A stretch of DNA of 64,000 nt, taken from assembly GCF_900188145.1 (NCBI RefSeq), contig NZ_FZOJ01000010.1, positions 62,001-126,000 of the forward strand. The letters are read 5' to 3'. The notes under the pieces are model-generated. The model was not told where the DNA came from. It searched no databases and worked only from the letters and a program-made list of their open reading frames with translations. The stretch is from Anaerovirgula multivorans (GTDB taxonomy: Bacteria > Bacillota > Clostridia > Peptostreptococcales > Natronincolaceae). Of this stretch, positions 42,435-52,156 are shown piece by piece. How positions within the stretch are numbered: position 1 is the first letter of the stretch; the number at the start of each line of letters is the position of its first letter. Position numbers and translations under genes: made by a program.

Positions 42435-43755
42435 AGGATGAAATTTCTGTTGCCTCTAAAGGTTTTTCAACTTTACCGGTTTCTGCATTGATATGCATTA
42501 GCCAATAGCCAAAGTCCTCTTGTTTAAATTGCTCATAATGGGAGGCTCTCCAGTATACAAATCCTGTTGTTCCCTTATAGGGCTGTTCTATACCGATTCT
42601 TTTTCCAGGAATACCATAAACATAATACTTTGCTTTTCTCTTTTCATCATAGCAAACACCAAAAATATAGTGCTGGTATCTACAAAATTGTCTTTGATAT
42701 TCTGATGAAGAATAGTAGGGATAATGGTAATAATAGGGGCTAATCATCATTTCGATATGGGAAATAAAAGGCATATAGGCCCTATATATTGTTTGGATGT
42801 TATATGAAATCTGCCACCATTCATAATTTTTTAAATTAGTGTCAAAGGGTTCTACCCTTGGAAACACCTTCAATGTATTTTCGATATATTTTTGTAGTGG
42901 ATGGATTTCTTCATAATCCTGCTGAAAGCTATAGCTACCTGCAGGATGATCTTCTGTTTTCTTTTCTAATTTTTCCTTTATTTCCTTATCTTTTTCTTGT
43001 TCCACTGGTTTTTCTTCTTTAGATAAACTTTCCTTTGGTTCCACTACCTTTTCTTCTTTAGGTAAACTTTCCTTTGGTTCCACTACCTTTTCTTCTTTAG
43101 ATAAGCTTTTCTTTGGTTCCACTACCCTTTCTTCTTTAGGTAAACTTCCCTTTGATTCTACTGGCTTTTCTTCTTTAGGTAAACTTCCCTTTGATTCTAC
43201 TGGCTTTTCTATTTTCTCATCGACTTTAATTAGTTTTTCTTCCGGTTTTTCTTCAGACTTTTCTTTAGGCTGCTCTAAAACCTTTTCTTCTTTACCTTTT
43301 GTAGTAATAAATAGTTTCTTCTGAAGCAGTGGTTTCCAATTAGACTTTTCCTTATGTATATACCCCACCAAAGGTGCTATAACCCTTTGGGATTCTTCTA
43401 ATGTTTCTACTACAAGTGCCAAAGTGTCAAAGTCTTCAATTGACTTTTTGAAGCCCTTCACATTTTCCGCATTAAACTGCCATATAACTTCCCCTTTACC
43501 ATTGTTTTCTAGCTTGATAGGACCAATATCAACAATAGTGGGTTCTAATGTATCCTTTGTTTGAATCAAGTATAAACGGTAGCTTTCCTTTTTTTCTTCC
43601 AGCTTTTTTAGGTTTTGACAATATAATGACAGTGTACCCTGTTCATTTCTTACTTCAATTTTTCCGTAACCCTTGGTTCCTTCTGACTTTGAGTTGCTAA
43701 ATCCTTTGTCTTCTTCTTCCAATATGACAAAATATCTTCTATATCTTCTTTTCAC
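42433..43755 (-). CDS. Conserved clostridial protein with Lys/Glu-rich 13-residue repeats
   Basis: 440 residues in three parts. Residues 1-145 form a beta-rich domain (GYGKIEVRNEQGTLSLYCQN, GEVIWQFNAENV) of the kind found at the start of spore-surface and clostridial domain-of-unknown-function proteins. Residues about 180-265 are five 13-residue repeats of the type KPVESKGSLPKEE with a ragged end. The C-terminal 160 residues are Tyr/Trp/Pro-rich (YYYHYPYYSS, YVYGIPGKRIG, FGYWLMHIN). No catalytic motif. Starts with GTG after GGGGG. A spore-coat role is inference from composition. Confidence 0.75.
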   Translation of the reverse strand: MKRRYRRYFVILEEEDKGFSNSKSEGTKGYGKIEVRNEQGTLSLYCQNLKKLEEKKESYRLYLIQTKDTLEPTIVDIGPIKLENNGKGEVIWQFNAENVKGFKKSIEDFDTLALVVETLEESQRVIAPLVGYIHKEKSNWKPLLQKKLFITTKGKEEKVLEQPKEKSEEKPEEKLIKVDEKIEKPVESKGSLPKEEKPVESKGSLPKEERVVEPKKSLSKEEKVVEPKESLPKEEKVVEPKESLSKEEKPVEQEKDKEIKEKLEKKTEDHPAGSYSFQQDYEEIHPLQKYIENTLKVFPRVEPFDTNLKNYEWWQISYNIQTIYRAYMPFISHIEMMISPYYYHYPYYSSSEYQRQFCRYQHYIFGVCYDEKRKAKYYVYGIPGKRIGIEQPYKGTTGFVYWRASHYEQFKQEDFGYWLMHINAETGKVEKPLEATEISS

Positions 43756-43927
43756 CGCCTGACCCCCTTCATATATTGATAGATTCTTTCACCTTTTTAT
43801 TAATATATGTAAGAGGAAGGAAATAGTTGCTAGTAAATCCCACTTCTTAAGGAAGGGCTAAAGAAAATCTTTATAAATATGAGCATTAATAAAGTATAAA
43901 GATGAATATATGAAAGTTTTAGGTGAT

Positions 43928-44791
43928 TTATAGCTTTCCCACAAAATAATTTGCTAGCTCTGCAAATTCTTGAATTGACAAGGTTTCTCCTCGCCTATTT
44001 CCGTCAATGTTGGTGGCTTCAAAAGCCTCCTTTACTAATTCCTTACTCAGGCTCAATCCTCCTGTACTTAGGGCGTTCAAAAGAGTTTTTCTGCGTTTTC
44101 CAAAGGCGTCTTTCACGATTCCAAAGAAAAGCTTCTCTTTTTCTACATATACCCTTGGTTTTTCTAGTACATCTAATCGAATCACAGTTGAATCCACCTT
44201 TGGTTGTGGTATAAATACTGATGGTGGAACCTTCAACATGATCTTAGGTTCACAGTAGTACTGAACAGCAATAGAAAGAGCTCCATAGTCTTTAGTTGAG
44301 GGCACCGCCTCCATCCGCTGTGCCACCTCCTGTTGAATCATAACTGTCATGGAGGTCATTGGTATTTTCTCTTCTAAAAACTTCATGATAATAGGGGTAG
44401 TAACATAATATGGCAAATTTCCGATCACCTTTACTTTTCGTCCCCCCAATTTTTTTTCAATAATTTCATGTAAATCTACCTTTAAAACATCCTCATGAAT
44501 TACTTCTATATTATCATAATCAGCTAGGGTTTTCTGTAGAATAGGTATAAGATTCCTGTCTATTTCCACAGCTACTACTTTACCGGCTTTGTCTGCGATA
44601 TGTTGTGTTAAACTACCGATACCAGGGCCTACTTCAACGACACAATCCTCTTTTGTGATATTTGCTGCTTCAACAATATTTTCTAATATATTTTTATCAA
44701 TTAAAAAATTTTGCCCTAGGCTTTTGGAAAATCTAAATTGATATTCTTGAATAATTTCCTTAGTTTTTTTAGGTGATGCAATTTTATCCAT
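43928..44791 (-). CDS. rsmA: 16S rRNA dimethyladenosine transferase
   Basis: 287 residues. SAM-binding motif VVEVGPGIGSLTQH near 50, VEIDRNLIP near 77, EDVLKVD near 102 and the catalytic NLPYYVTTPII near 125 identify KsgA/RsmA, which dimethylates two adjacent adenosines of the 16S 3' hairpin in late ribosome assembly. The N-terminal FSKSLGQNFLID is canonical. It follows rnmV by 9 bases on the same strand, as in B. subtilis, and the ATG lies about 12 bases beyond GGAG. Confidence 0.97.
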   Translation of the reverse strand: MDKIASPKKTKEIIQEYQFRFSKSLGQNFLIDKNILENIVEAANITKEDCVVEVGPGIGSLTQHIADKAGKVVAVEIDRNLIPILQKTLADYDNIEVIHEDVLKVDLHEIIEKKLGGRKVKVIGNLPYYVTTPIIMKFLEEKIPMTSMTVMIQQEVAQRMEAVPSTKDYGALSIAVQYYCEPKIMLKVPPSVFIPQPKVDSTVIRLDVLEKPRVYVEKEKLFFGIVKDAFGKRRKTLLNALSTGGLSLSKELVKEAFEATNIDGNRRGETLSIQEFAELANYFVGKL

Positions 44792-44800
44792 AGGTTTTCT

Positions 44801-45337
44801 CTACTCCTCTAAATGTTTTAAAGCTTCCTGCCACTCATCTCTTGTAACCTCATAATGATTTAGACGGTTTAAAAATTGTTTGGCATTACCATAGCCTATA
44901 CCCAGCAGTTTTCCTAACTGATCTCTTCGATAGGAGGCTTTGTTGTTACCAATAAGCTGATTGATTATTAAATCTTTTTGAGTAAATTCCTGTCTTTTCT
45001 CTATTGTTTGACTTCTAGCGTTTTTTAATGCCAATAAAATATTTTCTGGAGAGGCATTTTCTATGCCAATATCTCCTTCCTTCATGGCTTGTTCCCTTGG
45101 AAGAAAGGCATGCTTGCAGTTAGAAATTTGGGAGGCTATGGTTTTTCTTATTTTCTCTCCTGCAAAGTCAGGGTCTGTAAAAATAATGACGCCCCTTTTT
45201 TTTGCAGCAGTTTTTATCCTTTCCATCACCGCCGCCGGCAAAGCAAAACCTCCCGTAATAATCATTTCTGCATCAACAGCCCGTTTCACCGCCGCTACAT
45301 CATCTTTTCCTTCTACAACGATTATTTCTTTTATCAT
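44801..45337 (-). CDS. rnmV: Ribonuclease M5
   Basis: 178 residues, a TOPRIM nuclease. IIVVEGKDDVAAVKRA opens the protein with the catalytic Glu, and IIFTDPDFAGEKIRKTI near 50 supplies the DxD. A C-terminal region with LGIGYGNAKQFLNRLN binds substrate. RNase M5 matures the 5S rRNA precursor together with ribosomal protein L18. GAGGAG lies 6 bases before the ATG. It precedes ksgA in the conserved tatD-yabE-rnmV-ksgA order. Confidence 0.97.
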   Translation of the reverse strand: MIKEIIVVEGKDDVAAVKRAVDAEMIITGGFALPAAVMERIKTAAKKRGVIIFTDPDFAGEKIRKTIASQISNCKHAFLPREQAMKEGDIGIENASPENILLALKNARSQTIEKRQEFTQKDLIINQLIGNNKASYRRDQLGKLLGIGYGNAKQFLNRLNHYEVTRDEWQEALKHLEE

Positions 45338-45380
45338 TTGTATCTCCTCTTTTAAAATTAGATTCTTTCTGTTTATAAAT

Positions 45381-45480
45381 TTTAATATGCTAATGGCTAC
45401 ATTTTGCAGTCCTCAACTATGATTTTCAGTCGAAGGAGAAACCGTAGACCGGGTATATTGAAATTTAATTATAAAGGTAC
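45381..45480. repeat. Dispersed repeat family 2, copy A
   Basis: Contains TTGCAGTCCTCAACTATGAT then TTCAGTCGAAGGAGAAACCG then TAGACCGGGTATATTG. It aligns along about 75 bases with 54460-54540 and over its second half with 61440-61480. It occupies most of the 229-base spacer between rnmV and the yabE-like gene. Confidence 0.75.
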
Positions 45481-45532
45481 ATATCTATATTAATTTAATC
45501 AGGTAAAATTAACAATACTCCTATTATCAATT

Positions 45533-45559
45533 ATAGCGGAGAAATATTTTCTCCGCTAT
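45533..45559. terminator. Hairpin after the yabE-like gene
   Basis: ATAGCGGAGAAA and TTTCTCCGCTAT form a perfect 12-bp stem with a 3-base loop directly after the stop. The following minus-strand sequence TATAATTG is only weakly T-rich. Confidence 0.7.
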
Positions 45560-45566
45560 TGGTGAC

Positions 45567-46610
45567 TTAATCCAAAATATATACTTTTACTTTTCTTCTT
45601 CCAAATCTTAAAGCAGCTTCACGGCTTTCAAAGAAAAGATCAACTTTATTCCCTTTAATGGCGCCTCCTGTATCCTCTGCACTGGCCAATCCATAGCTAG
45701 ACGTTCTATCCATGGATTCTATATATAGCTTTGATCCCAATGGTATCACCTTTGGGTCTACTGCTACAACACCAGGTCTCACCTGGGTACCGCTACGGGT
45801 AATGCCATAATATGGATCTCCAGGACTTTTCCCAGTACTTGCATAGCCTGCAGTATAGGCTGAAGCCTCCATAACGATCACATCTTTGTAACGTCTAGTA
45901 TCTCCCCTAGAGGTTACTAGCAATCTAGCAGTTCCCTTTTCAACGATTTCATTGGTAGCTTCCAGTATAATACTCTCTTCTATGACTTCCCTAGTCACTT
46001 CAGCACCGTCTTCATAAGTAATCTGCAGTTGAACTTCCTTTACACCGGTTCTCCCTTCCTGGACTCTAGTGGTTTTCCCATAGTCCATATCATCATTATA
46101 CTTAATTGTTGTCTGGAAGGGTATTTCTTTCTCCTCGGTAACAACTTCCTTAGTTACCCGTATAATCCTTACTATTTCCCCTGGATATAAAGATGCCTGT
46201 AGGTGGGGCTCCACCTTATCCTCTTCCCCTAAATTTATATCCAATTTATTTATCAAGTCTTCAACTGTTTTTTCTGCCGTCATAATAGTTTCTTCCCGTT
46301 GGCTTTGTACCAACTGAATTTCAAAGGATCTGTGGATAACAATCCTTGCTCCATCCTTCAGTTTTTCCTGAAGCTCTGGAACAACTTTATCTTCTTCTCT
46401 AATTTCTATACCCTGTTTTAATAATAAACCTTCTACTGTACCAGCATAAGTAGAAACCGTTACTTCATTTCCATCATAAACTACAACTACATCCTTTTTA
46501 ATAGCCATTAAGCTCAAGCTCATAATCACTATGGCCACTAGTCCAATCGCAATAAAGACTTTTTTATTAACTATCTTTAAAAAGTCTTTATTACCCAAAA
46601 AACTTTCCAT
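45567..46610 (-). CDS. yabE: YabE-like wall protein with DUF348, G5 and 3D domains
   Basis: 347 residues. A membrane anchor (about 16-35), two ubiquitin-like DUF348 repeats (about 40-150, each with TVSTYAGTVEGLL or TIMTAEKTVEDLI), a G5 domain (about 155-235, IPFQTTIKYNDDMDYGKT) and a C-terminal 3D domain (about 250-347) with MEASAYTAG, VAVDPKVIPLGSKLYI and EDTGGAIKG, the three aspartates of an MltA-like lytic transglycosylase. Probably remodels peptidoglycan, like Rpf/YabE and stationary-phase Sps proteins. It lies between tatD and rnmV, the B. subtilis yabE position. Confidence 0.92.
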   Translation of the reverse strand: MESFLGNKDFLKIVNKKVFIAIGLVAIVIMSLSLMAIKKDVVVVYDGNEVTVSTYAGTVEGLLLKQGIEIREEDKVVPELQEKLKDGARIVIHRSFEIQLVQSQREETIMTAEKTVEDLINKLDINLGEEDKVEPHLQASLYPGEIVRIIRVTKEVVTEEKEIPFQTTIKYNDDMDYGKTTRVQEGRTGVKEVQLQITYEDGAEVTREVIEESIILEATNEIVEKGTARLLVTSRGDTRRYKDVIVMEASAYTAGYASTGKSPGDPYYGITRSGTQVRPGVVAVDPKVIPLGSKLYIESMDRTSSYGLASAEDTGGAIKGNKVDLFFESREAALRFGRRKVKVYILD

Positions 46611-46943
46611 ACATATTCCTCCTGTTTTTTTCCACTGTTTCTAATTCCTCTATTGTCGATGTTTTCCTTCAAAGTCACAGAAGCAGTGGAGTTTTTTCTT
46701 AAACAGTTAATCTCAAAATAAATAGACTAACCGCTTGCCTAGGGAATAAGTCTATAACATTCTATGCTATCGTAATAACTTTGTCAACATATTTATCCAG
46801 CATTTGGAAATTATGCTATTATTTAAATCATTTTGATTATTTCCAATAGCTAAAGTTTTTATTCCTTTAGTCATCTTTTGTAACATGTATGGGATTTTGT
46901 AATTTTCCGTCGATTTCCCGGGAAATAGAAGAAAAGAAAGGGA

Positions 46944-46974
46944 AAAGTTCAGCTATTCTTGTAGCTGAACCTTT
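46944..46974 (-). terminator. Terminator after the secreted protein gene at 47016
   Basis: On the minus strand AAAGGTTCAGCTA, loop, TAGCTGAACTTTTCCC; a 12-bp stem with T. The remainder of the 405-base gap 46611-47015 holds no other feature that I can support. Confidence 0.78.
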
Positions 46975-47015
46975 CTGTATATCTCTCCTATCGTTTCATT
47001 CATTTAAAATGCTAT

Positions 47016-47966
47016 TTATTCTATCATCTCTACAAAATTCATAATATCTTCTGGTTGAATTTCTGGGATTTCTACTGGTTCATCAAAATCATAAAATTTG
47101 ATGGCCCCTGTACTGGTTATATGTTGTTCCATCATACCCATTTCCATATGGATTACTTGGTCAAAATCCATCTTTTCTAAAACTTTTGTTTCCTTATTAA
47201 TATAGTATTTATATTCAACCTCCATATCCATGCCTGTAATTATTTCTGTCATCATGGCTTTGATAGCTTCCTTCATTTCTTCTTCTTCTAATTCATCTAC
47301 TTCCTCAACATCCATCATTTCTACTGAAAGAGTCATGATCTTATCGAGAACTTCATCGATTACAGCTTTAAACTTTTCCTTATCAACTGTAATTAAAATC
47401 ACGTAGTAGTCTTCTTCATCTATTTCTTCTTCCTCTAAATAAGTAGCTGTCATTCCAAATAATTCCATTTGTTTCTTGGTAATATCAGTACCATTTTGCA
47501 TATTGGTTCCTAATAAAGCCTCAAACTCCTGCGTGATTGGATTTAAATCCTGCTGTATCCATTTGTCTACTCTAGGGGGTTTTTTATACATTACATTGCC
47601 ATCCTTTAAGGCTTCTGTATTGTCTTCTAGTGTTTCCTCTCCTAAAACTGTCTTTACAGTGTTTACAATATATATCTTATCATTTTCTTGATCCATAGCA
47701 GCTTCCATCAGCATGTTCATGACCATTTCTGCTGCTTCTTCTTTTTCTTGTGTTTTATCTATCACTTGGGATGTCATATCGATTTCGATAATATTTTTTA
47801 AGGTTTTGTACTCTAGCAACTTGTCAGATACCATTTCTAGCATTTCAGAAGCCGTCATTCCTTCTTTGGTGATAGCAGATGTTTCATTTGTATCGGCAAA
47901 AGCTGTCATTGTCATGGATAAAACCAGTAGAACACTTAGTAGAATTATTCCTTTTGTTTTTTTCAT
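47016..47966 (-). CDS. Secreted DUF6612-like protein
   Basis: 316 residues with a cleavable signal peptide (TMTAFA-D near residue 25) and no lipobox. The mature part is rich in Met and Glu (MDVEEVDELEEEEMKEAIKA near 230) and shows the short alternating strands of LolA-like DUF6612 proteins. Function unknown; it could bind hydrophobic ligands outside the cell. AAGGAG precedes the ATG. It lies between tatD and yabE, where B. subtilis has no such gene, and is a monocistronic insertion with its own terminator. Confidence 0.7.
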   Translation of the reverse strand: MKKTKGIILLSVLLVLSMTMTAFADTNETSAITKEGMTASEMLEMVSDKLLEYKTLKNIIEIDMTSQVIDKTQEKEEAAEMVMNMLMEAAMDQENDKIYIVNTVKTVLGEETLEDNTEALKDGNVMYKKPPRVDKWIQQDLNPITQEFEALLGTNMQNGTDITKKQMELFGMTATYLEEEEIDEEDYYVILITVDKEKFKAVIDEVLDKIMTLSVEMMDVEEVDELEEEEMKEAIKAMMTEIITGMDMEVEYKYYINKETKVLEKMDFDQVIHMEMGMMEQHITSTGAIKFYDFDEPVEIPEIQPEDIMNFVEMIE

Positions 47967-48266
47967 GATCTTTCGCTCCTTTTTTTATTTAATTTAAGTA
48001 ATTACTTCAATATATTGCATTGTATTAAAAATATTACTGATTGATATTTTACCATTTTTTTGTCTTTTTATCAATGTATGGTAATCTTTGTAATCCTTTA
48101 GATTTTTCTATTTAGCTTTTGATGTTTCTTGCTAATACTAGTTTCTATCCATTGTTATCCTTCTTTTCCATCCCTGTTTTAGGGATTATTAAATTCTCTT
48201 TGCAATCAAAAGTGATTATTAACAAGAATTTGTTTTTATATAGCAAGTATCTTCTAAGCTATATAT

Positions 48267-48329
48267 ACCATAAAAGTAGATGACCCAAATCTTTGATTTG
48301 GTGTCAGTCACTTTCACAGAGTGCAAAAA
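48267..48329. repeat. Dispersed repeat family 1, copy 3
   Basis: ACCATAAAAGTAGATGACCC then AAATCTTTGATTTGGTGTCA then GTCACTTTCACAGAGTGCAA. Nearly identical to copy 4. It lies immediately downstream of the tatD terminator. The rest of the 47967-48372 spacer shows nothing else. Confidence 0.88.
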
Positions 48330-48358
48330 CAAAGATGAGGATTATATCCCTCATCTTT
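48325..48358 (-). terminator. tatD terminator
   Basis: On the minus strand AAAGATGAGG, loop, CCTCATCTTTGTTTTTG; a 10-bp stem with a T-run. It ends at repeat copy 3. Confidence 0.85.
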
Positions 48359-48372
48359 CAAAATTTTTTGTT

Positions 48373-49140
48373 CTATTTAATATTAAATAATCGTCTAGCA
48401 TTTTCATTGGTCTGTTGAGCTACCTTTTCAAGGGAAATTCCCTTTGCTTCAGCAATCTTTTCGGCGACTTGACGAACATAAGCCGGTTCATTTCTCTTTC
48501 CTCTATAGGGGATTGGTGCTAAGTAGGGACAATCTGTCTCGACTAGCAGCCATTCTAATGGAATCTCTTTAGCTACCTCATAGGTTTTTGCTGCATTTTT
48601 GAAGGTAACAGGACCTGCTAAGGAAATATAGATTCCTCTTTTTATATATTCCTTTGCCAATTCTAGGCTACTAGAATAGCAGTGCATCACGCATCCAAAT
48701 TCCCCAGCGTTGTATTCTTGGAGTATATCAAAAACTTCTCCATGGGCTTCTCTATCGTGGACAATGATAGGCAGCTTTACTTCCTTAGCCAGCTCTATTT
48801 GTCGTCTAAACCATTTCCTCTGATCCTCTCTAGGGGAATGATCATAATGAAAGTCTAAGCCAATTTCTCCTATAGCCACTACCTTTTCTTTACTAGTAAA
48901 GGATTTTATTATCCCCAATATAGCCTCATCCATATCTTTAACATCATGGGGATGGACCCCTACCGCCGCATAAATCATGTCATATTCCTCTGCAAGGCTT
49001 ACTGCGTTAATAGAGCTGTTAAGATCCGCTCCTGGATTAAGGATATATTGTACTCCCTTTTCTTTTGCCCTTTTTATGACAGCATCTCGATCTTCATCAA
49101 AACGGCTGTCATCTAAGTGGGCATGACTGTCAACCAACAT
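48373..49140 (-). CDS. tatD: TatD-family metal-dependent deoxyribonuclease
   Basis: 255 residues, an amidohydrolase-type TIM barrel. Metal ligands appear as DSHAHLDDSRF at the N-terminus, GEIGLDFHYDHS near 93, VHDREAH near 130, HCYSSS near 155 and VETDCPYLAP near 203. TatD acts as a 3'-5' exonuclease in repair and DNA degradation. GGAGAGG precedes the ATG, 12 bases after metG, so it is probably co-transcribed with metG under the T-box. Confidence 0.95.
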   Translation of the reverse strand: MLVDSHAHLDDSRFDEDRDAVIKRAKEKGVQYILNPGADLNSSINAVSLAEEYDMIYAAVGVHPHDVKDMDEAILGIIKSFTSKEKVVAIGEIGLDFHYDHSPREDQRKWFRRQIELAKEVKLPIIVHDREAHGEVFDILQEYNAGEFGCVMHCYSSSLELAKEYIKRGIYISLAGPVTFKNAAKTYEVAKEIPLEWLLVETDCPYLAPIPYRGKRNEPAYVRQVAEKIAEAKGISLEKVAQQTNENARRLFNIK

Positions 49141-49152
49141 ATTTTTCCTCTC

Positions 49153-51114
49153 CTAACTAATCAATGTTCCTGCTGGAATATCTCCATCCACTGTAGCCAC
49201 CACCAGCTTTTTATCTGTAGCGGCAGCAAGAATCATTCCTTGAGACTCTACTCCCCTTAGCTTGACAGGTTTTAGGTTAGCAACTAAAATAACAGATTTC
49301 CCAACAAGATCCTCTGGCTTATAATGTTCTGCAATACCAGAAACCACTTGTCTTGTTTCACTGCCCACCTGTAGTTGTAGTACTAGCAACTTATCAGCCT
49401 TTGGATGTTTCTCTGCTTCAACCACTTTAGCCACCCTTAGCTCCGTCTTATCAAAATCATCGATGGTGATTTCTTCTTTAGGCTCTATTTTTACAACTTC
49501 TTCCTCTACTTTTATCCCATTTATTTTTTGGAAGTAAGCTGTATTTACCTTCTCTAATTCTTCTACTTCCTTTTCTATATCTAATCTTGGGAAAAGCACT
49601 TCTCCTCTTTCTACCTTAATGCCGGCAGGTATCTTGCCAAAGATTGAAGCATCCTCCCACTTCGTGCTTTGGTCATCACTGATTCCTAACTGCACCCATA
49701 TTTTACTTGTGGTTGCCTCCATAAAGGGCTTTAGTAATACAGAAACGATACGAATGCTGTCAGCTAAGTTGTATAGCACTGTGTTTAATCTTTCTTTGTT
49801 AGCCTCCTCTTTAGCTAAGATCCAAGGAGTTGTTTCATCGATGTATTTATTGACTCTACGAATTACTTTCCAAATCTCTTCTAATGCCTGATGGAATTGC
49901 AGCTTATCTATTGCTTCTTCTACTTTTGCAGCTGCTGCAACAGCTATTTCCTTTAAATTCTCATCAAATTCTCCTGCCATCTTTCCTTCAGGAATGATGC
50001 CGTTATTGTATTTTTCAATCATTGTGATGCTTCGACTTACCAGATTCCCTAGATCATTGGACAAATCAGCATTCAATCGACTGACAAAGGTTCTATTGGT
50101 ATAGGTTCCATCGTATCCAAAGGTAAATTCTCTTAGCAAGAAGTATTTTAATGCATCCAGTCCATATCTCTCAATTAGAGGTTCTGGATAGACAATGTTT
50201 CCTTTAGACTTTGACATTTTATCGTCACCAAACATAATCCAACCATGACCATAAACCATTTTAGGCAGCGGCTCATCTAAAGCCATCAGCATAGCTGGCC
50301 AGATAATAGTGTGAAATCTAATAATTTCTTTTGCCATAATATGCACATTGGCGGGCCAATACTTTTCATACTTCTCTCTATTATCGGATCCATATCCTAA
50401 TGCTGTGATATAGTTAGACAGCGCATCAATCCATACATAGATAACATGCTTTGGATCAAAAGGAACAGGAATTCCCCAGTTAAAGCTGGTTCTGGATACA
50501 GCCAAATCTTCTAAGCCGGGTTTAAGAAAGTTATTGATCATTTCATTTTTTCTAGACTCTGGCAGACAGATTTCTGGATGCTCTTCAAAATATTGAATCA
50601 ATCTATCTTGATATTTAGATAATCTAAAGAAATAAGCTTCTTCCTTTGCCAGTTCAGCTGGTCTGCTGCAGTCAGGACAAAGTTTCCCCTCCTTTAACTG
50701 GGTTTCTGTCCAGAAAGATTCACAGGGGGTACAATACCATCCTTCATATTCGCTTTTATAGATATCTCCCTTATCATATAGTTTTTGAAAAATTCCTTGC
50801 ACTGCCTTCACATGCTGTTCATCAGTTGTGCGGATAAAGATATCATAAGATATATCCATGCTCTTCCATATTTCTTTTATGTCTCTTACGATTTCATCTA
50901 CATATGCCTTAGGGCTCATGCCCTTTGCTTCAGCAGCTTTTTGAATTTTTTCTCCATGTTCATCGGTACCAGTTAGAAACTGTACATCATAGCCGGTAAA
51001 GCGCTTAAATCTTGCTAACGCATCGGAGGCCACAGTTGTATAGGTGTGTCCAATATGCAGCTTAGCACTGGGATAGTAGATCGGTGTGGTTAAATAATAG
51101 GTTCCTTTGCTCAT
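49153..51114 (-). CDS. metG: Methionyl-tRNA synthetase
   Basis: 653 residues. Class I motifs: [13 protein letters not shown] near 10 (HIGH), the zinc knuckle [15 protein letters not shown] near 130-150, and [10 protein letters not shown] near 298 (KMSKS). An anticodon-binding helical domain follows and a C-terminal tRNA-binding OB fold (about 550-653, with [19 protein letters not shown]). It charges tRNA-Met. A T-box leader and repeat copy 4 lie upstream. Confidence 0.98.
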   Translation of the reverse strand: MSKGTYYLTTPIYYPSAKLHIGHTYTTVASDALARFKRFTGYDVQFLTGTDEHGEKIQKAAEAKGMSPKAYVDEIVRDIKEIWKSMDISYDIFIRTTDEQHVKAVQGIFQKLYDKGDIYKSEYEGWYCTPCESFWTETQLKEGKLCPDCSRPAELAKEEAYFFRLSKYQDRLIQYFEEHPEICLPESRKNEMINNFLKPGLEDLAVSRTSFNWGIPVPFDPKHVIYVWIDALSNYITALGYGSDNREKYEKYWPANVHIMAKEIIRFHTIIWPAMLMALDEPLPKMVYGHGWIMFGDDKMSKSKGNIVYPEPLIERYGLDALKYFLLREFTFGYDGTYTNRTFVSRLNADLSNDLGNLVSRSITMIEKYNNGIIPEGKMAGEFDENLKEIAVAAAAKVEEAIDKLQFHQALEEIWKVIRRVNKYIDETTPWILAKEEANKERLNTVLYNLADSIRIVSVLLKPFMEATTSKIWVQLGISDDQSTKWEDASIFGKIPAGIKVERGEVLFPRLDIEKEVEELEKVNTAYFQKINGIKVEEEVVKIEPKEEITIDDFDKTELRVAKVVEAEKHPKADKLLVLQLQVGSETRQVVSGIAEHYKPEDLVGKSVILVANLKPVKLRGVESQGMILAAATDKKLVVATVDGDIPAGTLIS

Positions 51115-51170
51115 TTTTTCTTCCTCCTTATTTATTTCATCTTAGTATTTCCTTATTTTCAAAACTTTTT

Positions 51171-51235
51171 ACCAGAAAAGTAGATGACCCAAATCTTTGA
51201 TTTGGTGTCAGTCACTTTCACAGAGGGCAATAAAA
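51171..51235. repeat. Dispersed repeat family 1, copy 4
   Basis: ACCAGAAAAGTAGATGACCC then AAATCTTTGATTTGGTGTCA then GTCACTTTCACAGAGGGCAA. It lies between the T-box terminator and metG, so it should be part of the metG mRNA leader after antitermination. Confidence 0.88.
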
Positions 51236-51540
51236 ACGTCCCTATACCTTATCATCGGTATAGGGACGAGTTTTAACTCATGTTACCACCCTAGTTCGTT
51301 ATTACCTCACAGCAATAATCTCGGCAAGTGACTTTTATCACTCTGCAGTATAACGGCTGCAATCCCGCCATAACCTAAATCCTACTCTAATAGAATCTCA
51401 GTCAAGAAGTTCAAGGGCCATCTTCGGTAAACTTCTTTAGTGCCGGCTTTCACCTGCCCCGGCTCTCTGCTACTAAATCCATAAACCTACTCTTCCTATC
51501 ATTACTTTTCATCAATTTATTACTACTTATTTTCTCCTTA
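51229..51540 (-). promoter_or_regulatory. T-box riboswitch of metG
   Basis: On the minus strand the leader shows a stem I region with GGTGAAAGCCGG, a candidate specifier ATG in CCGAAGATGGCC, the T-box motif AGGGTGGTAACATG (51279-51292), and a terminator CGTCCCTATACC/GGTATAGGGACG then TTTTT (51232-51268). Uncharged tRNA-Met would stabilise the antiterminator and allow metG expression. Confidence 0.88.
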
Positions 51541-51619
51541 AATATATAAAATTATGTATTATCTGTCAATAGTATGCTGGAAATTTTGTGAGAATAAATT
51601 ATTAGCGTATTTTATCATA

Positions 51620-52156
51620 CTAAGAAAAAAATATAATCCTACAAATCACTACTGATGCAATTACAGCTGCAAAATGGGAGATTAGTGCGGCTGGTACCGT
51701 ATGTCTAGCGTACTTAATGCCTACAGCGCCAAAATACACCGCCATCGTATAAAAGATAGTCTCTGCAGACCCCATCATGGTGGAGGCGACCCTACCAACA
51801 AAGGAATCAGGACCATAGTGGGTGAGGATATCTTTAAGAACGCCTAAAGAACCACTACCGGAAATAGGTCGCATGATGGCTAGAGGCAGTACCTCCGAAG
51901 GAATCCCAATGAAACTTAAGGGCATGGTCATCGCTTTCACTAATAATTCCATCGCCCCTGATCGCCTCATAAACCCAATCGCCAGGAAAATAGCAATTAA
52001 ATAAGGCATAATTCTGACGGCAGCTTTAAAACCTTCACCGGCCCCCTCTACAAAGGCATCATATAAGTTGACGCCTTTAATCAGTCCATGTATTAGAACA
52101 ATAGAAATCATAATGGGAATAGCAGCTACTGAAAAAGTTGTTAATAATCGAATCAT
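51620..52156 (-). CDS. spmB: Spore maturation protein B
   Basis: 178 residues with several membrane helices and a nucleoside-recognition (Gate) domain. Family text: IPIMISIVLIHGLIKGVNLYDAFVEGA near the start, ALLIMRPISGSGSLGVL-like text (here LAIMRPISGSGSLG) near 105 and GSAETIFYTMAVYFG near 140. SpmA and SpmB are required for spore core dehydration and heat resistance. The ATG overlaps the spmA stop by 4 bases; the long in-frame upstream extension is a shadow of spmA. Confidence 0.94.
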   Translation of the reverse strand: MIRLLTTFSVAAIPIMISIVLIHGLIKGVNLYDAFVEGAGEGFKAAVRIMPYLIAIFLAIGFMRRSGAMELLVKAMTMPLSFIGIPSEVLPLAIMRPISGSGSLGVLKDILTHYGPDSFVGRVASTMMGSAETIFYTMAVYFGAVGIKYARHTVPAALISHFAAVIASVVICRIIFFS

